From NCBI RefSeq assembly GCF_000013985.1, contig NC_008048.1, forward strand, positions 2,855,001-2,919,000: 64,000 nt of DNA, in the 5' to 3' direction. This document shows, one piece after another, positions 56,035-64,000 of the stretch. The notes below the pieces were generated by a model. The model had not been told where the DNA came from, did not search any database, and worked only from the letters and a program-made list of their open reading frames with translations. The translations under genes and the position numbers were made by a program. Position 1 is the stretch's first letter. Each line of letters begins with the position of its first letter. The DNA is from Sphingopyxis alaskensis RB2256. GTDB lineage: Bacteria; Pseudomonadota; Alphaproteobacteria; Sphingomonadales; Sphingomonadaceae.

Positions 56035-57036
56035 ATGAACGACGCAGCCATCCGCTTTCTGATGATGCTGGCGCTTTTTGCGCTGGTCGTCCTGCTCGCG
56101 CAGGCGGTGATCGGCTTCGTCGTCGAACGAAGCGGCAAGAGCCGGGCCGTGAATCGCCGGCTTCGCCTGATCGAGTCGGGGGTCGATCGCGAGGCGGTGA
56201 CGTCCCTGCTCCGCAAATCGCTGCCGCGCAGACTGGAAGGCGTCCCGCCATGGGCAGCGAGCACCCTGCAATCCTTCCGCCGGCTGCTGAACGCAGCGAA
56301 CATCGGCATGGGCGAACTTCAGTTGCTGGGGCTGATGCTGGTCGGCGCGGTGACGGTCATGTTCATCATCCTGGTCGCGGCGGGCCTGACCGGCTTTCCC
56401 ATCACCCTCGGCGTCGTGCAGCTCGGGCTTGTCATCGGCATCGTCGTCGCATTCCTGTTGCCATGGATGGTGATCACGCGCCTTGCCGATCGTCGGCGTC
56501 GGCGGATGGAGCAGCAGTTCCCCATCGCCCTGGACATTTTTGTGCGCGGCTTGCGGTCGGGGCATCCGATTCCGGCCGCCTTGCAGCTTCTGACGGTCGA
56601 GATGGAAGATCCGATCGGCACCGAGTTCGGCATCGTCACCGACGAGATCGCCTTCGGCCTCGACCTGCGCGAAGCGCTGGCGCGCATGGCCGAACGCTGG
56701 GGTCTGCCCGACATGCACATGTTCGTCGTGTCGGTGTCGGTGCAGATGGAGACAGGCGGCAACCTTGCCGAGATTCTCGAAAATCTGAGCAAGGTCATCC
56801 GCGACAGGGCGAGCATGTTCATGAAGGTGCGCGCGCTGAGTTCCGAAGGCCGCATGACCGCGGTCATTCTGACCGCGCTGCCGATCCTTGCCTTTGTCGG
56901 CCTGTTCCTCACCAATCCGGTCTTCTATCTCGACGTCGCGACCGATCCGATTTTCTTCATCGGCTTCGGCGGATTGATCCTCCTTTATCTGGTCGGATTC
57001 TTCACCATCCGGCGCATGATCGACCTGAAGGTGTAA
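56035..57036 (+). CDS. tadB: Tad pilus inner-membrane protein TadB
   Basis: 333 residues with an N-terminal helix, two central helices (about 100-145), a cytoplasmic T2SSF domain ('FPIALDIFVRGLRSGHPIPAALQLL...GNLAEILENLSKVIRDR') and C-terminal helices. Platform partner of CpaF with TadC. It starts one base after the cpaF stop. Confidence 0.92.
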   Translation: MNDAAIRFLMMLALFALVVLLAQAVIGFVVERSGKSRAVNRRLRLIESGVDREAVTSLLRKSLPRRLEGVPPWAASTLQSFRRLLNAANIGMGELQLLGLMLVGAVTVMFIILVAAGLTGFPITLGVVQLGLVIGIVVAFLLPWMVITRLADRRRRRMEQQFPIALDIFVRGLRSGHPIPAALQLLTVEMEDPIGTEFGIVTDEIAFGLDLREALARMAERWGLPDMHMFVVSVSVQMETGGNLAEILENLSKVIRDRASMFMKVRALSSEGRMTAVILTALPILAFVGLFLTNPVFYLDVATDPIFFIGFGGLILLYLVGFFTIRRMIDLKV

Positions 57037-57037
57037 C

Positions 57038-58018
57038 ATGGTCGAGGTTCTTGCATCATCGCCCTATCTCCGGCTCGGCTTTCTCGTCCTCCTGTTCGTG
57101 ATCGTCTCGTCGCTGGTCTATTTCGGGGTTCGGCTGATACTCAGCCGGCGCGTCATATTGAGCCGTCTCGAATCGCCGGCCCTCCCCGGATCGCACCGCG
57201 ACGATTCGGATGGCCTGAGGGCCGCCGATGTCCGCTCGGGCGCATGGGCAAAGCTTGCCGCCACGATCGAGCAGAGCGGCCTGTCGCTTGGCGATTCGAA
57301 CCCGCAGGGGCTGCGTCGACGGATGCTCGCCGCCGGCTATCGGTCGCCGCACGCGCCGAAGATTTATACCTTGTTGCGGCTCGCACTCATCTTTGCGCTC
57401 CCTTCGGCGCTCGTTCTGCCGCAGCTTCTTTCCGAAACGCCCGTCGACCTGTTCATGCTGTACCTCCAGGGTGCCGGCCTTGCCTTGATGGGGCTCGTGA
57501 TTCCCAGCCTCTTCCTGACCGCCAAGGCCGACCGGCGGCGGCAGGAGATATTGAACGGATTCCCCGACTGTCTCGATCTCATGCTGGTCTGTGTCGAGGC
57601 GGGCATGGGACTGGAGGCCGCGCTCGATCGCGTTGGCCGCGAAATGACGCTCTCGCACCCGCTTGTTGCCGAACAGATCTCGCAGACAACGCTCGAACTG
57701 CGCGCCGGCGCGAGCCGCGAGGAAGCCCTGCGCGCGCTCGCCGATCGCAGCGGCGTCGACGAGATCCGGGCCTTTGCGACCCTGCTGATCCAGTCGGACA
57801 AGCTGGGCTCCAGCATTGCGACGACGCTCCGCATCTATGCGGCCGAAATGCGCGAGAAACGCCGGATGCGCGCCGAGGAAAAGGCGCACCGGCTTCCCGT
57901 GCTGCTCTCCATACCGCTGGTGGCCTGCATGTTGCCGGTGATGATCGGCGTGCTGATGTTGCCTGCCGTCATTCGCGTGATCCGCGACATCGCGCCCGCG
58001 CTTGCAGGAGGAGGATGA
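57038..58018 (+). CDS. tadC: Tad pilus inner-membrane protein TadC
   Basis: 326 residues, paralogous to TadB. T2SSF domain 'FPDCLDLMLVCVEAGMGLEAALDRVGREM...ALADRSGVDEIRAFATLLIQSDKLG'. About four helices. Starts one base after tadB's stop. Confidence 0.92.
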   Translation: MVEVLASSPYLRLGFLVLLFVIVSSLVYFGVRLILSRRVILSRLESPALPGSHRDDSDGLRAADVRSGAWAKLAATIEQSGLSLGDSNPQGLRRRMLAAGYRSPHAPKIYTLLRLALIFALPSALVLPQLLSETPVDLFMLYLQGAGLALMGLVIPSLFLTAKADRRRQEILNGFPDCLDLMLVCVEAGMGLEAALDRVGREMTLSHPLVAEQISQTTLELRAGASREEALRALADRSGVDEIRAFATLLIQSDKLGSSIATTLRIYAAEMREKRRMRAEEKAHRLPVLLSIPLVACMLPVMIGVLMLPAVIRVIRDIAPALAGGG

Positions 58019-58019
58019 A

Positions 58020-58925
58020 TTGACCCGACTCGCCCTTCATGCCGTCCTTGTCGCCACGCTTGCCATGTCCGGATGTTCGTCCGGCCCGCGCTTTCAGGCG
58101 GCGCTGCCGCAGGTTCGGGATGTTCCGGTCGTCGCAAATCTCGCGCCGCACGAGGCACTGGCGCGCGGGCGCAGCTTTCTGGGGGCCCGTCAATATGGGC
58201 TGGCGATCGAATTGTTCCGAAACGCCGGTCGCGATCCTGCGCTGCGAACCGACAGCCTCAACGGACTCGCCGTCGCTTATGACGCGATCGGGCGCCGCGA
58301 CATCGCCGAACGCTATTTCGAAGAAGCGCTCGCGTCGCAGCCCGACGACGCGCGCACGCGGCGCAACCTTGCCCGCTTTTATGCGGCCACGGGCCAGATG
58401 GACAAGCAGCGGGCCATTCTCTCCGCAACGGTCGCCATTGCCGCGCCCGCTGGGTCGGCATCGAAAGGGAATGAAGGGATGGCGGAGATCGTCCATGACA
58501 CTGCGACGCCGCGCGCAATGGCGATCGGGCAGCAAACGCCGCTTTCGGCCTTTCTGCCGCCGATGATCGTCAGGGCGGCCCTGCCGCCGCAAGGGGCATC
58601 CGCCTCCCCTGCCACCACGACGAACGGCCGGACGGGTGACGTCGTCGAATGCCTGCTCGACCGCCCCGTCGGCGCGGCAGCCGTATCCGCCGAAATGCGG
58701 ATGTTCCGGTTGAACATCGGCGAAGTGTTCATCGCGGCCGAGCCTCCCGGCACCCTGTGCCGCAACGCGCCGACGGGCGCCGACGGGCAGCCCGAATCCG
58801 GCACGAGCAATGGCGAATATCTGGGCCGGGTTGCGGCCTATCTCGACCGGCTGAACCGGCAGGCCGCGGCCGAGGAGTTCGCGGCGTTGTGGCGGGCGAC
58901 TTTCTGGTCGTACCGCGGGGCCTGA
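58020..58925 (+). CDS. tadD: TadD-like TPR lipoprotein
   Basis: 301 residues from TTG 58020, set by GGAGGAGG 5 bases upstream. Lipobox 'LAMSGCSS'. TPR repeats in about 45-140 ('NGLAVAYDAIGRRDIAERYFEEALASQPDD'). C-terminal 150 residues are beta-rich and not recognised ('FIAAEPPGTLCRN'). TadD is a pilotin-like lipoprotein of the Tad system. Confidence 0.8.
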   Translation: MTRLALHAVLVATLAMSGCSSGPRFQAALPQVRDVPVVANLAPHEALARGRSFLGARQYGLAIELFRNAGRDPALRTDSLNGLAVAYDAIGRRDIAERYFEEALASQPDDARTRRNLARFYAATGQMDKQRAILSATVAIAAPAGSASKGNEGMAEIVHDTATPRAMAIGQQTPLSAFLPPMIVRAALPPQGASASPATTTNGRTGDVVECLLDRPVGAAAVSAEMRMFRLNIGEVFIAAEPPGTLCRNAPTGADGQPESGTSNGEYLGRVAAYLDRLNRQAAAEEFAALWRATFWSYRGA

Positions 58926-58936
58926 GGCGCACGGAC

Positions 58937-59812
58937 ATGCCTTGTCGGCCAGCCACCTGCCTCGCGGCCTTGCTTGTGTCCGCCGCGCAGGCGACCGGCG
59001 CAGGCGCCGCGCCCCCGCCGCCGGTCGAGCAGGCGTCCGCCAATCCGGACCCATCGAACGGAGTCGCCGCCGCCGACCCGCTGATCCTTGCCGATGATGC
59101 CCTGCAGGGTCGCCGTCTTTTCGAAGCCCAGATGTATCTCGACCGGCTTGCCGCGGATCCACGTCCCGAAGCGCTGTTGCTGCGGGCCGAACTCGCGCTT
59201 TTGCGGGGTCGACCGCACGAAGCGCTCGCCCTGCTCGCGCGTCCCGGCGCCGATTCGACGCCGGTTTGCCGGACAGGCGCGGCCGCTGCGATGGCGCTGC
59301 TGCAGGTCGGGCGGGCCGAGCAGGCCTCCGCGCGATCCGAAGCGCTCGACAGCCGCTGTTCGGCCGACCCGTTCCACTGGCGCACGCGAGGCCGGATTTC
59401 CTATGCGAGGCGCGACATTCCCGGAGCACTTGCCGCCTTTCGGCAGGCTCTGGCGCTCCAGCCATCGGATCCGGGCATCGAAAACGACCTAGCCGTATCG
59501 CTTATCGCCGCAGGCGATGCCGAACAGGCCGCAGGAATGCTGACCGAATTGCTGCGCCAGGCGCCGGAGGCCAGCGATGTCTCCCTGAATCTGGATTTCG
59601 CCAATGCGATGCGCGGAATCGAACCGGTGCGCAGGCCACAGGACGACGACCAGATGTGGAGCATCCGGCTGGAGATGGCGGGTCAAGGCGCGCGGCAGGC
59701 CCGTCGGATAAAACTGGCGGAATCGCTGCTGGCCAGGGCGCTGCTCAATCGGCCGCGTCACGACGACGCGTTGTGGCAGCAATATGCCGAGGTCGCCGGA
59801 CGCGATGATTGA
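58937..59812 (+). CDS. exported TPR protein of tad cluster
   Basis: 291 residues with a signal peptide ('CLAALLVSAAQATGAGAA'). At least five TPR-like helical pairs, best one 'RISYARRDIPGALAAFRQALALQPSDPGIENDLAVSLIAAGDAEQAAGMLTELL'. Similar second TPR proteins occur in alphaproteobacterial tad loci; precise role unknown. Its end overlaps cpaA by 8 bases. Confidence 0.8.
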   Translation: MPCRPATCLAALLVSAAQATGAGAAPPPPVEQASANPDPSNGVAAADPLILADDALQGRRLFEAQMYLDRLAADPRPEALLLRAELALLRGRPHEALALLARPGADSTPVCRTGAAAAMALLQVGRAEQASARSEALDSRCSADPFHWRTRGRISYARRDIPGALAAFRQALALQPSDPGIENDLAVSLIAAGDAEQAAGMLTELLRQAPEASDVSLNLDFANAMRGIEPVRRPQDDDQMWSIRLEMAGQGARQARRIKLAESLLARALLNRPRHDDALWQQYAEVAGRDD

Positions 59813-60296
59813 CATCATCGCCCTTTGCCAGCTGCTCTTCGTGCTGCTGCTGCTCGTCGCGGCGGCATCCGATCTGCGCTATCGGCGCATTCCGAACCTG
59901 ATCCCGGCGCTCATCGTCCTGCTTTTCATCGTCGGCTGGCTGCTGGGCTTTCCATTCACCGGCCCCTGGTGGGCGCATGGCTTTCACTTCGTCGCGGCGT
60001 TGCTCGTCGGCATGCTGCTTTTTCGTTTCGGATGGTTTGGCGGTGGCGACGCCAAATTATACGCCGCCTGTGCGCTGTGGTTCTCGTTCAGCGACGCCCT
60101 GTTGCTGATGTTCGTCACAACCGCGTCGGGGGCCGTCATCGTGCTTGTGCGCGCGCTGGCGATCGTTGCGAGGTCGATCTTCGGATCCCCCGGCGCGCCC
60201 CCCGACGGCCCGCGCCAGAAGCGCGCGCCCCGTACCATTCCCTATGGCATCGCAATCGCGGCTGGGGGCATCGCATCCCTTTACTCGGTCTATTAG
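59805..60296 (+). CDS. cpaA: A24-type prepilin peptidase (CpaA/TadV)
   Basis: 163 residues with about four helices. Both catalytic Asp are present: 'AAASDLRYRRIPN' and 'GGGDAKLYAA'. It cleaves Flp prepilins at the membrane, but there is no pilin gene in the window. Its stop codon lies in the 16-base repeat TTAGAGCGGCGTGCTG. Confidence 0.9.
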   Translation: MIDIIALCQLLFVLLLLVAAASDLRYRRIPNLIPALIVLLFIVGWLLGFPFTGPWWAHGFHFVAALLVGMLLFRFGWFGGGDAKLYAACALWFSFSDALLLMFVTTASGAVIVLVRALAIVARSIFGSPGAPPDGPRQKRAPRTIPYGIAIAAGGIASLYSVY

Positions 60297-60308
60297 AGCG
60301 GCGTGCTG
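60293..60308. repeat. 16-base repeat shared with 44079
   Basis: TTAGAGCGGCGTGCTG is identical at 44079-44094. At both sites it lies at a gene end between convergent genes. Confidence 0.6.
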
Positions 60309-60373
60309 TAATCTGATCCAGCGGGATGGCGATGAAAGAAATGTCGGCTTCCCGTGGAAAACCGACGCTGCCC

Positions 60374-63300
60374 TCATTGCGTGTAAAGCAGCGGCGGCCG
60401 CCAGGCGCTTTCGTCGACTTCGTCACGGACCTTGTAGACCAGCCCCTTGCTGTTCAGGAACAGCTTTTCCATCTCGCCGCGGGTGAAGGGCCGCGATCCC
60501 AGGCGGCCGAACACCGCCATCTGTCCGCCGGTCTCGTCGACCGCACGATCACGGTCGAGACCCTTTGACAGCGCGAGCGCAGGTGAGGGCGTTTTCGCCC
60601 AGGCGATCAGCTCGGGCGTCGGCCTGGGCGAGAATCCATAGAGGCCGGGGTTGTTCGGGCTGGTGAGCTGGATCACCTTGATGCCGCTGCGCCCGTCGGC
60701 GACATAGGCGAAGAGCGAGGCGTTGGTCGATGCGACGATCACATCCTCGGCATCCTGCATCGCGCCGTCAAAGGTCAGCGGCGGCCAGGCGAGCGGCGAC
60801 GCGGGGCGCGTCACATCGACGATGACCAGCCCGTCGGTCTTTGCCGCGACATACATATAGGTGCGCGCGAGATAGAGCTTGCGCGCATTGGCGAGGCGTA
60901 CCGTGCCCGATGGCACTGCGACCGGCTGCGCCAGGTTCGTGACGTCGAACAGCTTCACCCCCTCGGCATCGGTGACCCAGAGGTAACGAAACTGCACCGC
61001 GCTGGCGCGCGCGTCGGTGAGCGGCAGTTGCGCGGTGACCTTTGGCTGGAGAGGGGTCGAGAGGTCGAGCACGACCAGCCCAGCATCGGTGGTGATATAG
61101 GCGTAGCTGCCCGCGAGCGTGACGTGCCGCGCGCCCGCGAGCACATTGCCCTCGTTCCATGTCAGTGCGCGCTTCAGCCGGTTGTTGCGAAACTCGCCGT
61201 CCGCGAGCGTGTCGACATCGACGAGGATGAGCCCTTCGACACTGTCGGTAATCACCGCATAGCGATAGATGGCGTGCATCACCTGTTCGTGGTTCTCGGG
61301 AAAATTCTTGACGATATTCTCGTTGCGGCTGACGCTGATCGGCTGCGTCGTCGCAAGCGCCATGCAGGTCGCGTTCTTCGTCTTCACATGCGTGTCGTGG
61401 CCGAGCGGCGAGAAGGGCGCGCGGACGATGCGTTCGGAAAAGCCCTTGTTGCCGATCGAGGCGACGTCATAGACGCGGAAGCCCCCGCGGCCCTCGGCAA
61501 CGAACATATATTCGCCGCGCTGCTGGAGGCAGTTCACCCGCCCGCTGGTGTCCTGAACGATGTTGGCGAACTCCTCGAGCGCGCGCGTTTCACCCGACCC
61601 TTTCGCGTCGAAAATCTTGCCGCGCACCCAGTTTTTCAGCTCGCGGCCGTTCTGGTCGACGTGCAGCTTCCAATAATCGGGATAGGCATAGCGGTGGAGG
61701 TAGCTGCCGATCACCGCCTGCGGCTCGTCCCATTCGGTGACGCGCGTTGCCTGAAAACCGTCCTCCATCCCCGACCAGACATTGAGCCCGACGAAGTTGA
61801 CGAAATTGGTGCCGAGCAGCAGCAACTGCGACATGATCGCATTATTGTCGTCGGCGGCCGATAAATGACAGTCGCTGCACTGCTTGGTTTCCTGACGCCG
61901 CACCGTGTGCGGGAAATGCGGCGCAAAGGCCTGGCTCGAATAACCCGCCGACGAGATCGGCGGCTGCTGCACATAGATGCGCTCGCGATTGATGTTCGTC
62001 GATGACAGGATCAGCGCCGAGGTCGAGCGCACCGGGGCGATGATGCCACGCACCTCGCCGTTCGGGCCTGGCTCGCCGGGCTTGGTAAGCTGGTGGCGGC
62101 CGAGCTGGAACATTTCGTCGCGCGCCACCTGCGGATTATAGGTCGCGAAATTGCGCGTCTCCTCGCCCTCGAAATGGTGCATCCTGGTTTTCCAGTTCGC
62201 CTCGATCGGCAGATGGCAACCGCCGCAGCTCGTCGTCCAGCTGAGGTGACAGGTGAAGCAGGTCATCTTGTCGTCGCCGTGCGCGCGGTCCTCCTTGGCA
62301 ACACCCGGTCCCCATTCATACTTGCCGTCGTCGGCGCCGCTGCGCGCCATCAGCTTGGCGCGCGCCGCCTTGGCGTTGAAATGCGGCCCCGGCATCACCG
62401 ATTGCTTGACGAGACTGACCTGCCATTCGAGCTTCGGATCGACGATCGAGCGCTGGATCAGCCCGATCACCTCGGCATCGTCATTATACTGGAACTCGAA
62501 GCGGCGGCGTCCATCGGGGTTGCGCAGCAGCGCAAGATTGGTCCCCTGCGGCCGCGCCGCGACGTTCGAGGTGAGCAGATTGGGCAGCGCGTCGGCGGTC
62601 CCGTGGCAATCCTTGCAACTGATCTCGACCGCGTTCGCGACCTCACCCTGGATATAGCCATTGCCGTGCGCGTCCTGCGCAAAGTGGCAGTCGGCGCACT
62701 GCATCCCCTTTTCGGCGTGGATGTCCATCATATGCACCGTCTTGCCGGGGTTGATCCCCGGCGGCACGAACTTGCCCTCGACGCCGGGCCGCCCCGGATC
62801 GGCGCTCAAAAGGCAGAGGTCGCGTTCCTTCGCGTCGCTGTAATGCGTGCAGCTCTTGCGCCATTTTTCGGGGTCGGCGGGATCGACGATATTGGCGGTG
62901 TCGGTGCCATAAGTCGCCATATTGCCGTCGGCGGTCAGCAGATTGCCATTGCGGTCGCGCTTGAAGATGCCGCGGAAGTTCCAGCCGTGGCCGTGATAAT
63001 CGGCGAACTGCGTGTCCTTGTTGGTGTCGTTGACGTCATAGACGTTGCGCAGGAACTCGACATCGGCCCACAGCCCGCGCGGCGCGGCGCCTTCGGGATT
63101 GCGTTCGAGCACCTGATGCACTTCGGCGGCGGTCGGATAGCGCTGTTGCTTATACTTCGCCTGATACTCCGCGTCGCTCATCCCCGGCGGGCGCGGCGCG
63201 GTGTTTTCAGGGCCGGGCCAAAGCTGCGGCGCGTCCGATTCATAGTCCCACATCGTATAGCCGAGGTAGCTGTTGAGGAAGATATTGGGCTGGTGCATGT

Positions 63301-64000
63301 GGCAGGTCATGCACTGCGCGGTCGGGATTGCGCGGGTGAAGGCGTGGCTGATCGGATGGCCCGATTCGCGGCGCGGCTTGTGACCGGGACGCGCCGGGAC
63401 ATCCGGATCGGCGGGGTCGATCAAGGCGCCATGGCCGCCGCCGGCATGGTGGCCATCGTCGGGGGCGTGCGCGTCGTCGCCATGCCCGCCGCCCTTCCAT
63501 TTTTTCTCCGCGATCGTCGGGTCGATCGTCGCGGTTTCGCCGTCGCGGCCGAACCGGGCATAGGTCAGGCTGTGGCGCGGCTCGCGGTCGTTGGCATAGA
63601 TGACGTGACAGCCCGCGCAGCCCGAATGGCGATAGTCGCCGGGCTGGTCGTTGGTCCCCATGAACCACATGAAGGGATCGTTGAGGCGCGTCTTGTGGAT
63701 GTTGAGCACGGGGATCGCGACGCGCAGCCCGGTGCCGGGGCCGCGGTTCGACTGTTTGAGGTCGGGACGACCGGGCTCCTCGAGCCGCTGGATCTGTCCC
63801 GTCGGGTTGGGCAGGCCGATTTCGGGGAATTGCGTGTTGATGTTGCGCCCGCCGCGCTCGAAGACGCGGAACACGTCGCCCGGCGGGATCACGCTCCAGC
63901 GCGGCAGCGGATACATTCTGGCGAGCGCGCCGCGCTTCCTTTCGGCATCGGTCAATATCTTGTCCGAGGGGAAGGCGGGTTTGCACGCCTCGGCATATTC
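60374..64000 (-). CDS. multihaem cytochrome c with LVIVD repeats, 5' end outside window
   Basis: At least 1208 codons; the frame is open to the window edge so the start and signal peptide are missing. Seven CxxCH motifs are visible in order: CAGCH, CMTCH, CADCH, CKDCH, CFTCH, CGGCH, CSDCH, spread through the first 700 residues. Isolated His-rich 'HGDDAHAPDDGHHAGGGHG' lies between the first two. The C-terminal 400 residues contain LVIVD-type propeller repeats ('GGFRVYDVAS', 'GLILVDVDT', 'GLVVLDLS', 'GVKLFDVTN', 'GLVIVDVTR', 'GIKVIQLTS'). Probably a periplasmic or surface electron-transfer protein. Substrate unknown. Confidence 0.88.
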   Translation of the reverse strand, partial: EYAEACKPAFPSDKILTDAERKRGALARMYPLPRWSVIPPGDVFRVFERGGRNINTQFPEIGLPNPTGQIQRLEEPGRPDLKQSNRGPGTGLRVAIPVLNIHKTRLNDPFMWFMGTNDQPGDYRHSGCAGCHVIYANDREPRHSLTYARFGRDGETATIDPTIAEKKWKGGGHGDDAHAPDDGHHAGGGHGALIDPADPDVPARPGHKPRRESGHPISHAFTRAIPTAQCMTCHMHQPNIFLNSYLGYTMWDYESDAPQLWPGPENTAPRPPGMSDAEYQAKYKQQRYPTAAEVHQVLERNPEGAAPRGLWADVEFLRNVYDVNDTNKDTQFADYHGHGWNFRGIFKRDRNGNLLTADGNMATYGTDTANIVDPADPEKWRKSCTHYSDAKERDLCLLSADPGRPGVEGKFVPPGINPGKTVHMMDIHAEKGMQCADCHFAQDAHGNGYIQGEVANAVEISCKDCHGTADALPNLLTSNVAARPQGTNLALLRNPDGRRRFEFQYNDDAEVIGLIQRSIVDPKLEWQVSLVKQSVMPGPHFNAKAARAKLMARSGADDGKYEWGPGVAKEDRAHGDDKMTCFTCHLSWTTSCGGCHLPIEANWKTRMHHFEGEETRNFATYNPQVARDEMFQLGRHQLTKPGEPGPNGEVRGIIAPVRSTSALILSSTNINRERIYVQQPPISSAGYSSQAFAPHFPHTVRRQETKQCSDCHLSAADDNNAIMSQLLLLGTNFVNFVGLNVWSGMEDGFQATRVTEWDEPQAVIGSYLHRYAYPDYWKLHVDQNGRELKNWVRGKIFDAKGSGETRALEEFANIVQDTSGRVNCLQQRGEYMFVAEGRGGFRVYDVASIGNKGFSERIVRAPFSPLGHDTHVKTKNATCMALATTQPISVSRNENIVKNFPENHEQVMHAIYRYAVITDSVEGLILVDVDTLADGEFRNNRLKRALTWNEGNVLAGARHVTLAGSYAYITTDAGLVVLDLSTPLQPKVTAQLPLTDARASAVQFRYLWVTDAEGVKLFDVTNLAQPVAVPSGTVRLANARKLYLARTYMYVAAKTDGLVIVDVTRPASPLAWPPLTFDGAMQDAEDVIVASTNASLFAYVADGRSGIKVIQLTSPNNPGLYGFSPRPTPELIAWAKTPSPALALSKGLDRDRAVDETGGQMAVFGRLGSRPFTRGEMEKLFLNSKGLVYKVRDEVDESAWRPPLLYTQ

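Noticed and set aside
54408..56309. Open frame antisense to cpaF
   Set aside because: Shadow frame; the sense strand has complete secretion ATPase motifs.

Overview
The window is high-GC DNA, densely packed with genes that often overlap by 4 bp (ATGA). It comes from an alphaproteobacterium of the Sphingomonadaceae, most like Sphingopyxis. The evidence is the gene set (Oar-like TonB-dependent receptor, DUF4139 and DUF4167 proteins, a Suv3-like helicase-S4-FdxA row, a very long bS16 tail) and short palindromic intergenic repeats of the sphingomonad type. I saw no rRNA, tRNA, CRISPR array, prophage or complete insertion sequence. Genus assignment is inference.

Layout. 0-13 kb is housekeeping: CBS protein, thioesterase, two tandem DUF4139 proteins, DUF4167, prmC-prfA, hisS, an M61 peptidase, a DUF2238 membrane protein and asd. 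13-20 kb holds the ffh-rpsP-rimM and trmD-rplS genes, normally one operon, here separated by about 3.2 kb carrying an OmpA-like protein, a 55-residue protein, a LysR regulator and a VapBC toxin-antitoxin pair. vapC overlaps the trmD start by 4 bp. 20-26 kb is a GGDEF-EAL protein followed by the tight dapF-mtaB-ftsY-yciB run and a PuuD-like membrane protein. 26-37.6 kb is ordinary: gamma-carbonic anhydrase, a fused spermidine synthase-like membrane protein, hemB, M23 peptidase, Suv3-like helicase, S4 protein, fdxA, clpP, clpX. 37.9-51.7 kb has the Oar-like receptor, nth, dapB, sirtuin, tRNA deaminase, rpmB, a phytase-esterase-like protein, a glycine-zipper protein, ppx/gppA-rlmE, an S41 lipoprotein peptidase and an orphan cobQ.

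The accessory end (51.7-64 kb) starts with a 271-bp MITE-like element with perfect 34-bp terminal repeats that contains the cobQ stop codon. Then come a LapG-type cysteine peptidase and a convergent HlyD/LapC-type secretion adaptor. Next is a junction where a cell-wall hydrolase (SleB) remnant meets the 5' end of a tad pilus cluster (cpaF-tadB-tadC-two TPR proteins-cpaA). That cluster lacks pilin, secretin, cpaB and cpaE here. The window closes inside a gene of at least 1208 codons encoding seven visible CxxCH haem motifs joined to LVIVD-type repeats.

The most unusual points are the vapBC-trmD-rplS coupling inside a split ribosomal operon, an in-frame palindromic repeat inside mtaB, the low-GC divergent 3' end of hisS flanked by direct 130-bp repeats, the double truncation at the sleB/cpaF junction, the MITE, and the multihaem-LVIVD protein. 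Long antisense open frames are common because of the GC-rich codon bias and were left out.
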